Origin: Austwickia chelonae
Lineage (GTDB): Bacteria > Actinomycetota > Actinomycetes > Actinomycetales > Dermatophilaceae
DNA length: 64,000 bases
Direction of reading: 5' to 3'
NCBI RefSeq assembly: GCF_003391095.1
Contig: NZ_CP031447.1
Location: 3,286,001 to 3,350,000, forward strand
Part shown: piece after piece, positions 1 through 7,893 of the stretch
Layout: each line of letters opens with the position of its first letter
Numbering within the stretch: the first letter of the stretch is position 1
Notes under the pieces: generated by a model
Seen by the model: only the letters and a program-made list of their open reading frames with translations
Told to the model about the DNA's origin: nothing
Database searches by the model: none
Position numbers and translations under genes: made by a program

Positions 1-92
1 CCACCGAAGGCGCCGACCGGGGTGCGGGCGCCGTCGAGGAGGACGATCTGGTCGTGGCCGGTGGTCCGCGGCCCTGGCATCGCGGCAGTCAT
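1..92 (-). CDS. Acetyl-CoA acetyltransferase (thiolase), N-terminal fragment
   Basis: Only the first 30 codons are inside the window; the gene continues off the left edge. Reading leftwards from the ATG at 92, the peptide contains IVLLDGARTPVGAFGG, which is the first beta strand and ARTPxGxFGG loop of the thiolase fold. Thiolases condense two acetyl-CoA or cleave 3-ketoacyl-CoA. The ATG at 92 has a weak GGGG stretch upstream; a second in-frame ATG at 80 has none. The catalytic Cys and His lie outside the window, so substrate class cannot be judged. Confidence 0.6.
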   Translation of the reverse strand, partial: MTAAMPGPRTTGHDQIVLLDGARTPVGAFG

Positions 93-155
93 GGCCCCGA
101 CTGTAATCCGCTCAAAGCTGACGAAATAGTCAGCGCGCGAACGTTATTCAGATAA

Positions 156-1058
156 TCATCGGCTTTCGTCGACCGGGTGGCCCACCGATGCCCCGACCCT
201 GCGGCGGTGCGCATGTGCCGGGTAGACCCCCAACATCCGGAACTCGGTGGTGAAGAAACCCAACTCCTCCAGAGCCCGGGCCAATGCCGGGTCCTCCGGG
301 TGCCCTTCGACCTCCACCAGGAACATCGTGGCCGCGAACTGGTCACCGACCATGTAGCTCTCGAGCTTGGTCATGTTGATGCCATTCGTGGCGAAACCAC
401 CCAAGGCCTTGTACAGCGCCGACGGGATATTGCGCACCCGGAAGACGAAACTCGTCATCGTCGGCCCTTGGAGCTCCTCACGGCTGGGCAGCCGCCCCTC
501 CCGGGCCAGCACCACGAAGCGCGTCATATTCGTCGGATCGTCCTCGACGTCGGTGCGCAGCACCTCCAAGCCGTACAGTTCGGCGGCCCCTCGCGGCGCG
601 ATCGACAACTTCGCCGGGTCGCCCCAGTCGCGGACCTCCCGCGCCGACCCCGCCGTATCCCCGGCGATCACCGGACGCAGACCGTGCTCGGCGATCAGAC
701 GTCGGCACTGCCCCAGAGCGTGGATATGGCTGTGCACGGTGCGGGCGCTCTCGACCGTAGCGCCAGGCACGCCCAGCAACTCGAATCTGATCCGCAGGAA
801 ATGCTCCCCCACGATGTGCAGGCCCGCGGTGGGCAGCAGGTTGTGGATGTCGGCGACCCGCCCGGCCAGGGAATTGTCGATCGGAATCATGGCCAGGTCG
901 GCCTCCCCGGAGGCCACCGCGTCCAAAGCCTCCTCGAAGCTGACGCACGGGGCTGCATCCCCGCCGGGGAACACCTCCTGGCACGCCAGATGCCCGTTGC
1001 AGCCGGGCTCGCCCTGATAGACGATACGAGGTCGAGCAGTGTTACCAGACACATTCAC
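156..1058 (-). CDS. pheA: Prephenate dehydratase with ACT domain
   Basis: Converts prephenate to phenylpyruvate in phenylalanine synthesis in the cytoplasm. The 300-residue protein has the periplasmic-binding-like catalytic half (residues 9-185), including the TNMTRF motif with the TRF catalytic triplet, and a C-terminal ACT domain (about 200-280) for allosteric control. The start is GTG, directly after the TGA of the upstream LCP gene, so translation is probably coupled. The ACT motifs are unusual: the common GALV and ESRP motifs are replaced by SALY and ESYM within a GGFATNGINMTKLESYM block. From memory that block is the form typical of alphaproteobacterial PheA, not of most actinomycetes. 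The function is clear; the origin is an inference. Confidence 0.93.
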   Translation of the reverse strand: MNVSGNTARPRIVYQGEPGCNGHLACQEVFPGGDAAPCVSFEEALDAVASGEADLAMIPIDNSLAGRVADIHNLLPTAGLHIVGEHFLRIRFELLGVPGATVESARTVHSHIHALGQCRRLIAEHGLRPVIAGDTAGSAREVRDWGDPAKLSIAPRGAAELYGLEVLRTDVEDDPTNMTRFVVLAREGRLPSREELQGPTMTSFVFRVRNIPSALYKALGGFATNGINMTKLESYMVGDQFAATMFLVEVEGHPEDPALARALEELGFFTTEFRMLGVYPAHAHRRRVGASVGHPVDESR

Positions 1059-3143
1059 TCACTTCACACAGGGGATGATTCCGCCGGTCAACGCCGTCAG
1101 CGTACCGGGGGCGGTGTCTTCCTTCTTGTCGCCACTACCCACCGTGCTCGGGGCGAGCGCCGTCGTCGAGGGCGACGGCGTGGGGGCCCCTGGTCTGGGC
1201 GCGACGCCAGGCACCGAAGCCGGACTGCTCAAGCCAGCCGGGATCCGGAAACCTGCACCCAGGACGACCTGCATCTGGGTCGAGGAGAGACCGGCCTTCT
1301 CCGCGGTGACCGCACCATTACCGAGCAGGGTGGCGAGCTCGGTCGCCGCGGCGGACTGCCCCGGGCCGTGTTCCACGACGGTCTTGATCCGCACCGCTTG
1401 AGTACCGGCTTCTCCCTTCTGGTACCCCTTTCCGGCAAGACCGTTCAGCAGCTGTGCCGCCAGCCCGCTGGTGCCCGACCCGTTGGACACCGAGACTGTC
1501 GGCTTGGGTGCATTGCTCGTCGGGGCAGAGGTGGCCGTGGCCGTGGCGGCGGGTTTCTTCCCGCTCTCCAGCAACTGTTTGATGGTGGCTTGGATGACCG
1601 GCAGGTCGACCTTGTTGGAGGCACCGCCGTACTTGTCGGTGAAGAAGCCCTGCACCGGAAGCGTGTAGAAGACGACCTTGCCTTCGGTGACCTGCGTGAC
1701 CTTGGTCATCAGGTCCATGACGTTGAGTCCGCTGTCCACGGCGATATTCCGTTTGGCGACCTCGATGAGGCCGCTGAGCTTGCTCGGGTTGGCGAAAGTA
1801 CCGGCCTGGCGCAGCTGGTAGGCCAGCGAAGCCATGAAGGCCTGCTGCCTGCGTTCCCGGTCGAGGTCGGTGAAGTCTCCGGTTCGGGCCAGTTCGTCAC
1901 GACGTTGACGGACGAAGGCGATGGACTGCTCGGCGTCGATCTCCTGCTTCCCGGCCTTGAAGTCGGCCCCGGAATAGCGGTCCTTGGTGTCATGTTTCAA
2001 ACAGACCTGGACGGGCTGTACCACCTGGGCGATCTCGTAGAAGGCGACCATGGTCACCTCGACGAAATGGTGGATGCGCAGGCCGTTGCCGAGGAAGGCC
2101 TCGACGGTCTTGATCTCCTGTTTCCGGCCGGCTTCCCGCGCTTCGGTGTGCTTGTCCTCGTCGGACATGTTCGCCGTCTTCAGTTCGGCGGTGCGCCCTT
2201 CGAAAGCCACGTCGTAGGCTTCCTTGATCTTGCCGTCGCATTTCTTGTACGGGCATCCGGGGAAGTCGACGAAATTGTCCCGGGGGATCTGAATGATGGA
2301 GGCGGGCCTCCCGTCTGCCGGGATGTGCATCAGCATCAACACGTTGGTGTTCATCCCGCCGATGGTGGAGTTCCCGGTGTGCATCGCGTCGTAGATGTCC
2401 TTGGACAGGGGCTGACCTTTGAGGTTCAGCCGGCTGTCCAGCCCCATGATGAGGATGTTCGTGTCGGTGGTGACCCCTTTTTCTCCGGGGTGGAGTTCCT
2501 CGATGGCCTTCGACCGGTTGATCCCCTGGTCGAGTCGGATGTACTGGAATCCGACATAGCCCACGAGCGTGAGCACCAGCAGCAAAGCGGTCCCCCCGAC
2601 CCAGCTCAGGGCACGAAGGACCGGACGTCGTTTCTTCGCTGGTGGTGTCGTCGGCTCAGGATCGGCGGGGATATCCGCGTCCGGCACCTGTTCGACGGCT
2701 GGTGCAGGCTCGACCGGCCGGACAGGTCGAGCTGGCGGGACAGGACGCGCAGGACTGGCAGCTGGTTTCGAGGCAGGAGGTTCCGAGGCAGGAGGTTCCG
2801 CCTTCGCCGGCTGCACCTTCTTGGCAGACACCCGCGGATCCGGTACGGGCAACCGGCGGATCTCCGCGGTCGACTCCGCAGGAGCGTCGGACTTCACGGA
2901 GACCGCCGACACCCGTTTCAGCGGCGGCAGCATCCGCGGCGAAGACGCTGCCGGCTTCCGCCTGGGCGGCGGCACCACAGCCTTCGGCTTCGTGCTCTTC
3001 CGCGCCGCTGCAGCAGACTTCTCAGCGCTCTTCGGCGTCGAGCCACCGGACCTCACGGCCGGTGCAGCAGGGAGCTCCGCAGCCTCGGCGCCCGGGCTCG
3101 CCTCGTTGTCGGGACGGGACGGGCCCCGGTCGTTCTTCGTCAT
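1059..3143 (-). CDS. LytR-CpsA-Psr (LCP) family cell-wall glycopolymer ligase with LytR_C domain
   Basis: LCP proteins transfer lipid-linked glycopolymers such as teichoic acid or arabinogalactan onto peptidoglycan at the outer membrane face. This 694-residue protein has a long Pro/Ala/Lys-rich cytoplasmic N-terminus, one membrane helix (ALLLVLTLVGYVGFQYI), an extracellular LCP domain starting near NILIMGLDSR with the Arg/Asp-rich IIQIPRD segment, and a C-terminal LytR_C domain after a Thr/Ala/Pro linker. The start chosen at 3143 has AGGAG five bases upstream; an upstream in-frame start at 3206 would add an unlikely Arg-rich leader. Its stop abuts the GTG start of pheA. The N-terminal extension is longer than in most family members. 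Confidence 0.9.
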   Translation of the reverse strand: MTKNDRGPSRPDNEASPGAEAAELPAAPAVRSGGSTPKSAEKSAAAARKSTKPKAVVPPPRRKPAASSPRMLPPLKRVSAVSVKSDAPAESTAEIRRLPVPDPRVSAKKVQPAKAEPPASEPPASKPAASPARPVPPARPVRPVEPAPAVEQVPDADIPADPEPTTPPAKKRRPVLRALSWVGGTALLLVLTLVGYVGFQYIRLDQGINRSKAIEELHPGEKGVTTDTNILIMGLDSRLNLKGQPLSKDIYDAMHTGNSTIGGMNTNVLMLMHIPADGRPASIIQIPRDNFVDFPGCPYKKCDGKIKEAYDVAFEGRTAELKTANMSDEDKHTEAREAGRKQEIKTVEAFLGNGLRIHHFVEVTMVAFYEIAQVVQPVQVCLKHDTKDRYSGADFKAGKQEIDAEQSIAFVRQRRDELARTGDFTDLDRERRQQAFMASLAYQLRQAGTFANPSKLSGLIEVAKRNIAVDSGLNVMDLMTKVTQVTEGKVVFYTLPVQGFFTDKYGGASNKVDLPVIQATIKQLLESGKKPAATATATSAPTSNAPKPTVSVSNGSGTSGLAAQLLNGLAGKGYQKGEAGTQAVRIKTVVEHGPGQSAAATELATLLGNGAVTAEKAGLSSTQMQVVLGAGFRIPAGLSSPASVPGVAPRPGAPTPSPSTTALAPSTVGSGDKKEDTAPGTLTALTGGIIPCVK

Positions 3144-3297
3144 TCCGCTCCTGGTCAGACCTGTATGCGGTCCCCCTCGATCGTCTCGGGCAGACGTCGC
3201 GCCCACACGATACCGACACCTCCTGGAAAAACGGTGAGCCTACCGAGCCCGCAAAGTGCGGGCGAAAGCTCCCCCAGGAAGCGACATTCGTTGTCGC

Positions 3298-4494
3298 TCA
3301 AGCGATGTGCCTGACCCTGATGGTCACTTCCGACCCGCGGAGAGACTCCAGGACACCCTCCGGCACCACATCATGGGTGTCGATGACCACATAGCCGAAA
3401 TCACCGTGGGTGCCGAGAAACTGCGCCTCGACGTTGACCCCGTGCTCAGCCAGGAGATTGTTGACCGTCGCCAGCACACCCGGAACATTCAGGTGGATGT
3501 AGGCCAGTCGACTCCCCCCGGGCTCCTGACGCAGATTCACCGGTGGGAGGTTCACCGACATCGACGTATTCCCCAACAACGAATAGTCCCGCAGCTTCAA
3601 CGCCACGAAACGACCGATATCGACCTGAGCCTCCTCGGTGGACCCCCCGATGTGCGGAGTGAGGATGACATTCGGCACCCCCTGCAACGGAGTCACAAAG
3701 GCATCGCCGCGGCTCTTCGGCTCCGTCGGGAAGACATCCACCGCAGCACCCGCGATATGACCCGAACGGATGTGCGTCGCCAAGGCACCGTAATCGACGA
3801 CGAAACCACGGGACAGGTTCAGGAAAAGGCTCCGCCGCCGCATCCTCGCGAACTGTTCCTCACCGAAGAAACCCGCGTTGGCACCCCGCCCGTCGACATG
3901 CAAGGAGACGGCCTCGGCGACATCGAGCAATTCCTCCAAACTGTTGCACCGTCGAGCATTGCCCAACGCCAGCCGGTCCTCCACGTCGTAGTAGAAGACC
4001 TGCATGCCGAGCATCTCGGCGACGACCGACAACTGCGAACCGATGTTCCCGTAGCCGACGATGCCCAACCGGCGCCCCCGGATCTCGTGCGAACCGGTGG
4101 CCTGTTTGTCCCAGGTCCCCTCGTGCAAGGCTCGGTCCTTCTCGGTGAGTCGACGTGCCAACGAGATGATCTCCGCGATGGCCAGTTCCACCACCGAGCG
4201 GGTGTTGGAGAAAGGCGCATTGAAGACGGCGACCCCACGGGCCGCCGCCGCAGCCAGATCCACCTGGTTCGTGCCGATGCAGAAGGCACCGATGCTCTCC
4301 AGGTGCGGCGACGCGGACAACACCCGCTCGGTGATGTGCGTATTTGAACGAATACCCAGCGCGGTGACCCCGCGCAAGGCGGCGATCAACTCGTCCTCGT
4401 CGAGAGAACCACCGTGGGTCGTCACGTCAAACCCTGCACCGGTAAGGATCTCAGCAGCCAACGAGTGCACGTTCTCCAACAGGAGTGCCTTCAT
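3298..4494 (-). CDS. serA: D-3-phosphoglycerate dehydrogenase, short ACT-containing type
   Basis: Oxidises 3-phosphoglycerate to 3-phosphohydroxypyruvate, the first step of serine synthesis. The 398-residue protein has the NAD-binding loop GYGNIG (147-152), a PHIGGSTEEAQ segment with the catalytic His, and a C-terminal ACT domain (last 75 residues) that normally binds serine for feedback control. The length matches the E. coli-type enzyme and not the roughly 530-residue type with an intervening domain common in actinomycetes. The start MKALLLENVHS at 4494 is directly preceded by GGGGAG; an in-frame extension to 4599 looks non-coding. It lies between the trypsin-like gene and the LCP gene, all on the minus strand. 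Confidence 0.92.
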   Translation of the reverse strand: MKALLLENVHSLAAEILTGAGFDVTTHGGSLDEDELIAALRGVTALGIRSNTHITERVLSASPHLESIGAFCIGTNQVDLAAAAARGVAVFNAPFSNTRSVVELAIAEIISLARRLTEKDRALHEGTWDKQATGSHEIRGRRLGIVGYGNIGSQLSVVAEMLGMQVFYYDVEDRLALGNARRCNSLEELLDVAEAVSLHVDGRGANAGFFGEEQFARMRRRSLFLNLSRGFVVDYGALATHIRSGHIAGAAVDVFPTEPKSRGDAFVTPLQGVPNVILTPHIGGSTEEAQVDIGRFVALKLRDYSLLGNTSMSVNLPPVNLRQEPGGSRLAYIHLNVPGVLATVNNLLAEHGVNVEAQFLGTHGDFGYVVIDTHDVVPEGVLESLRGSEVTIRVRHIA

Positions 4495-4602
4495 CTCCCC
4501 ATTGTGGCGGGACGGACACCGTGGAGACGAAACATCCCGACTGCCGGAATTTTCCTCACGAAGAAGGTGACTGCTGGAATCTGCCGCGACGACCGCCAAG
4601 GG

Positions 4603-5382
4603 TCACCGGGTCGGGGCGACCCCTGTCGTCCGAGATATCCACGACGCATTGTCCGCCGTCGTGGTGTAGAAACCCTCCGAACGGCAATCTCCCCCCAAGA
4701 AGGCCCCCCACACCTTGCCGTCACGAAGCAACGGCCCGCCGCTGTCCCCCGAGCAGCCGGTGCCGGTGACCGGGGTCAGCACCGCCGCCTTGAGATCCGG
4801 GTAATTGGAGGTCCCCTCGAAACGGTCCATCCGCTGGGTCCCTCGGCGCAGCTGACGGCTCGGATCCGTCTCGAACGACTGCGACCCCCAGCCGATGACC
4901 GTGAAGAGGTCACCACGCCGGGGCCGACGATCGGTCCACGGCAGGAAAGAGCCCTCCGGCTCGCTGTCGAGCTTCACCACAGCCATGTCCCCCACCGGCG
5001 CGAACACCGCTTCGACGATCTTCGCCCGAGGCCCCACCCCGAAAGTCACCGTACGGGTGTACGCCGTGTCAACGCCGATGGCCTCGCCCTCACCCGTAGG
5101 CTCCGCGCAGTGCCTGGCCGTCAGCACCCAGCGAGGTGCGATCCGGCTTCCGGTGCACTGCGGGTCTCCTCGCAGGCCCAAGGAGACCACGCCGGGATTC
5201 TCCTCGACCCGCTTCACCTCTTCCCCACCGACGACCCGCACCCCGTCACCGCCCCTGTCCAGTGCTGCTGAGACGGACGGAACCGGGAGCACACACCAGG
5301 CGAGGACAACGGCCAGGACTCCCGCGGCCCGACGACCCCGGCCGTTCTGGCGACGAGGAGCGGTGCGGATGGGCGACGACAT
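4603..5382 (-). CDS. Secreted trypsin-like serine protease (S1 family)
   Basis: A 259-residue predicted exported peptidase. Residues 1-40 form an Arg-rich n-region and hydrophobic core (AAGVLAVVLAWCVLPV) ending near VSA. The mature part begins around VRVVGGEEV, the classic S1 activation site, and carries the full triad: His91 in LTARHC, Asp132 in GDMAVV and Ser213 in GDSGGP. Cys76/Cys92 are placed for the conserved 42-58 type disulfide. The start at 5382 has AAGGAG seven bases upstream. Its substrate cannot be told from sequence. The gene is transcribed towards serA, with a divergent small gene upstream. Confidence 0.9.
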   Translation of the reverse strand: MSSPIRTAPRRQNGRGRRAAGVLAVVLAWCVLPVPSVSAALDRGGDGVRVVGGEEVKRVEENPGVVSLGLRGDPQCTGSRIAPRWVLTARHCAEPTGEGEAIGVDTAYTRTVTFGVGPRAKIVEAVFAPVGDMAVVKLDSEPEGSFLPWTDRRPRRGDLFTVIGWGSQSFETDPSRQLRRGTQRMDRFEGTSNYPDLKAAVLTPVTGTGCSGDSGGPLLRDGKVWGAFLGGDCRSEGFYTTTADNASWISRTTGVAPTR

Positions 5383-5668
5383 GACAGACTCCTTCTGGGC
5401 AGATCGTGGAAGGCAGCCACGCACCGGAAATCTCGACGACCCGGAACCATCACAGCCGCCAGCTTGCGGAGAGCACTCCTCGACCTTAAGGAAAGCGCCA
5501 CCCTCCGAAAGGGATCCACGCCGAGTCCGCCTTCGCGAATATCACGGGGAGCAATCCGGAAGTTCAGCTCAGATCGGCCTGAAGACAGCCGATTCCGTTA
5601 AGCGTCCGAGAAAAACGGGGAAAACCTCCACAAGTTTCCCGCCCCTTCCAGCGCTCACGGAGATCACG

Positions 5669-5995
5669 ATGCGCATCGAGTTCCAAGCCACCGACGGGTC
5701 CCGGGTGCGTGTACTCAATCTCTCCATCCACGACCCCCGCCGCAACAACCCCCGATACTTCGTGCTCGAGGAGAACCTCCTCGGGGAGACCACCACCCCG
5801 GACCAGCCCGGATTCGACCGCACCCACACGACCCGCGAGGCCGTCGCCATCGCGCTGGCGAAAGCCGTTGCCCGCGACAGCGCGACCTCCTCACTGCTGG
5901 TCGCCCATCGCGATACCACCGAAGAAGGCGATGTCGTCGACCGCACCGTCTTCGCCCCCGGCGCCTGGCCGGTCCTGACCTTGGTCGACGCCTAG
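5669..5995 (+). CDS. Hypothetical protein, 108 residues
   Basis: Starts MRIEFQATDGSRVRVLNLSI and ends TVFAPGAWPVLTLVDA. A GGAG six bases before the ATG and strong third-position GC bias support coding. It is a soluble, mixed alpha/beta sequence with no signal peptide, membrane segment or catalytic motif that I recognise. It stands alone between a divergent protease gene and a strong terminator. The 286 bases upstream (5383-5668) should hold both promoters, but I see no clear operator there. Function unknown. Confidence 0.7.
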   Translation: MRIEFQATDGSRVRVLNLSIHDPRRNNPRYFVLEENLLGETTTPDQPGFDRTHTTREAVAIALAKAVARDSATSSLLVAHRDTTEEGDVVDRTVFAPGAWPVLTLVDA

Positions 5996-6064
5996 CCTCT
6001 TCCCCCCACGCTCCCGCCCGGTCCCGATGATGCCACCTCGGGAACGGGCGGGCTCCCACATCAC

Positions 6065-6102
6065 CCGAGGGCCCCGCAGCCGACCGGCTGCGGGGCCCTC
6101 GG
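6065..6102. terminator. Strong bidirectional terminator hairpin
   Basis: A perfect 17-bp stem (arms 6065-6081 and 6086-6102) closed by the loop GACC, almost all GC. It lies between the convergent genes ending at 5995 (+) and 6136 (-), so it probably ends both transcripts. There is no U-tract, as is common for actinomycete terminators. Confidence 0.85.
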
Positions 6103-6135
6103 CCTTCACCTCTGACGATCTTGCTGCGACTCCGA

Positions 6136-6762
6136 TCAGTCCTCTTCGAAACGGCTCGCATCACCAGCGCCGTACCGGAGGATCTCCGCCACCCCGGAAG
6201 ACAGGTCGACGACCGTGGTCGGCTCGGCACCACACTCGCCGGTGTCGATCACCACATCGACCAGGTGGTCGAGTTCGTCCTTGACCTCCCAGCCGTTCAT
6301 CATCGGTTCGTCGTGATCCGGCAGGATCAACGTGGTGGTCAGCATCGCCTCCCCCAGCTCGGTGAGCAAGGCCTGCACCACCGGAGTCGGACTGATCCGC
6401 ACCCCGACGGTGTGCTTCTTCGGATGCATCAGCCGCCGCGGAACCTCCGGGGTCGCCGGGAGCACGAAGGTGTACGGACCAGGTGTCGCCGCTTTGACCG
6501 CCCGGAAAACCGCATTACTGACGTGCACGAACTGCCCCAGCTGGGAGAAATCGGCGCACATCAGTGAGAAATGGTGCTTGTCGGTGAGACGGCGGATCGA
6601 CACGATGCGCTCTTTACCGGAGACCTGGTCGAGGCGGCAGCCGAGCGCATAACCCGAATCCGTCGGGTAGGCGATCAGGCCACCTTCCCGCACGACGTCC
6701 ACCGCTTGACGGATGAGACGTTCCTGCGGGTTCACCGGGTGCATATCGAGGTAACGGGCCAT
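6136..6762 (-). CDS. YciO/YrdC/Sua5-family RNA-binding protein (threonylcarbamoyl-AMP synthase-like)
   Basis: A 208-residue single-domain member of the Sua5/YrdC/YciO fold, which binds RNA and ATP. TsaC/Sua5 members make threonylcarbamoyl-AMP for the t6A base of ANN-decoding tRNAs. The sequence closely follows the E. coli YciO pattern from the start (HPVNPQERLIRQAVDVVREGG) through YPTDSGYALGC, PGPYTFVLPAT and PTTVVDL. YciO paralogues act weakly, if at all, in t6A formation, so the true TsaC may be elsewhere. The start at 6762 gives the family length; a longer in-frame reading to 7098 would overlap the divergent regulator. Confidence 0.85.
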   Translation of the reverse strand: MARYLDMHPVNPQERLIRQAVDVVREGGLIAYPTDSGYALGCRLDQVSGKERIVSIRRLTDKHHFSLMCADFSQLGQFVHVSNAVFRAVKAATPGPYTFVLPATPEVPRRLMHPKKHTVGVRISPTPVVQALLTELGEAMLTTTLILPDHDEPMMNGWEVKDELDHLVDVVIDTGECGAEPTTVVDLSSGVAEILRYGAGDASRFEED

Positions 6763-6914
6763 TCGATCAGCGTACGCTCCGGGTCCGTCCGGATCATGAC
6801 CGACAGCGGGAAGGCCTCGTGACAGGGGCCGGAGCAAGCTGACAGCGGGTCCGTCCTCAAAAGCGGAGGCGCCGGTATGCCACCATGATTCGAGGAAGAC
6901 CCCAGGGAGGGACG

Positions 6915-7853
6915 ATGGTTCAGGAACGCAACCGTGACTTCGCGGATGCTCTGAGGGAGGCCATCGAATCACGTGGGCTGAGCCTCGACCGGGTGCGCGC
7001 CCACCTGCTGTCCTACGGCCACGACGTCTCAGTGGCAACCTTGTCCTACTGGCAGACGGGGCGAAGCGCTCCTGTGCGGCATGCCTCCCTCCAAGCACTG
7101 GGGGCGCTCGAGGTCATCCTGCAGGTGCCACGGGGTTCCCTGGCCTCACGGCTGCCCAGCCAGCGCAGCAAACGCTCGGGCGGACGAGTCGCGACCGTCC
7201 TGCGTCACGGCCCCGAAGAAGCCGAGTGCGACCGGATCTCAGCGATGCTGGGGGTCGCCTGGGACGACGGTTTCCGCCGGGTCTGCCAGGAGGAGTTCAT
7301 CACGATCGGTGCCGACCGGGCGGAGAAGGAACACTCGGTGACCGATGTGATCGTCGCCGACCGGGACGGCTTCGACCGGCTCCTCGTCGGTTACTACTCC
7401 GACATCCCCGGGGTACTCCCGGTGGTCGGTGCCGGGCACGGCTGCACCGTCGGCAGAGTGGTCAGCGTCCTGCGGGAAACACTCACCGTTGCCGAGCTGA
7501 TCCTGGACCAGCCGCTCCGCGCAGAAGACCCGTACCTGCTGGAACACCACGTGTCCTACGACTCGCCCCATGTCCTCGTCCGCGACTGGCAACGTCTGCA
7601 CCTGAAGTCCATCTACTCACACAGCGTGACGGTTTCCTTCCCCCCGGAGTGTCCACCGTCACGACAGGAGTTCTACGTGGGCAGGCGGGTACCGGACATG
7701 TCCTTCCGCCCGGTCTCCTCACCGTCCCCGGAACTGACGATCTACACCCGGCACGACGAGCCAGGCACCATCGCGGTGCGCTGGTCCTGGGATGACGACC
7801 CCGCCGAACTCGAACAACCCACCCGACGGTTCCCGGACGGTTCGCTGACCTGA
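6915..7853 (+). CDS. XRE-like DNA-binding regulator with unknown C-terminal domain
   Basis: A 312-residue protein. Residues about 6-60 look like a Cro/C1-type helix-turn-helix (FADALREAIESRGLSLDRV followed by SVATLSYWQTGRSAP), where the YWQTG/P portion matches family recognition-helix patterns. The remaining 230 residues are rich in beta strands and have no motif that I recognise, perhaps a sensor domain. The start at 6915 has GGGAGGG upstream; an ATG at 6885 has none. It is divergent from the YciO-type gene and convergent with copA (40-bp gap). Its target genes cannot be inferred. Confidence 0.75.
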   Translation: MVQERNRDFADALREAIESRGLSLDRVRAHLLSYGHDVSVATLSYWQTGRSAPVRHASLQALGALEVILQVPRGSLASRLPSQRSKRSGGRVATVLRHGPEEAECDRISAMLGVAWDDGFRRVCQEEFITIGADRAEKEHSVTDVIVADRDGFDRLLVGYYSDIPGVLPVVGAGHGCTVGRVVSVLRETLTVAELILDQPLRAEDPYLLEHHVSYDSPHVLVRDWQRLHLKSIYSHSVTVSFPPECPPSRQEFYVGRRVPDMSFRPVSSPSPELTIYTRHDEPGTIAVRWSWDDDPAELEQPTRRFPDGSLT

Positions 7854-7893
7854 ACGGCCCGGGAACTCCGGTACTGCACGACCTGGCCACAGA

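Noticed and set aside
177-3314. Very long open frame on the plus strand over pheA and the LCP gene
   Set aside because: It is antisense to two well-supported genes, lacks domains, and is rich in Arg/Gly/His as expected from high-GC codon bias on the opposite strand.
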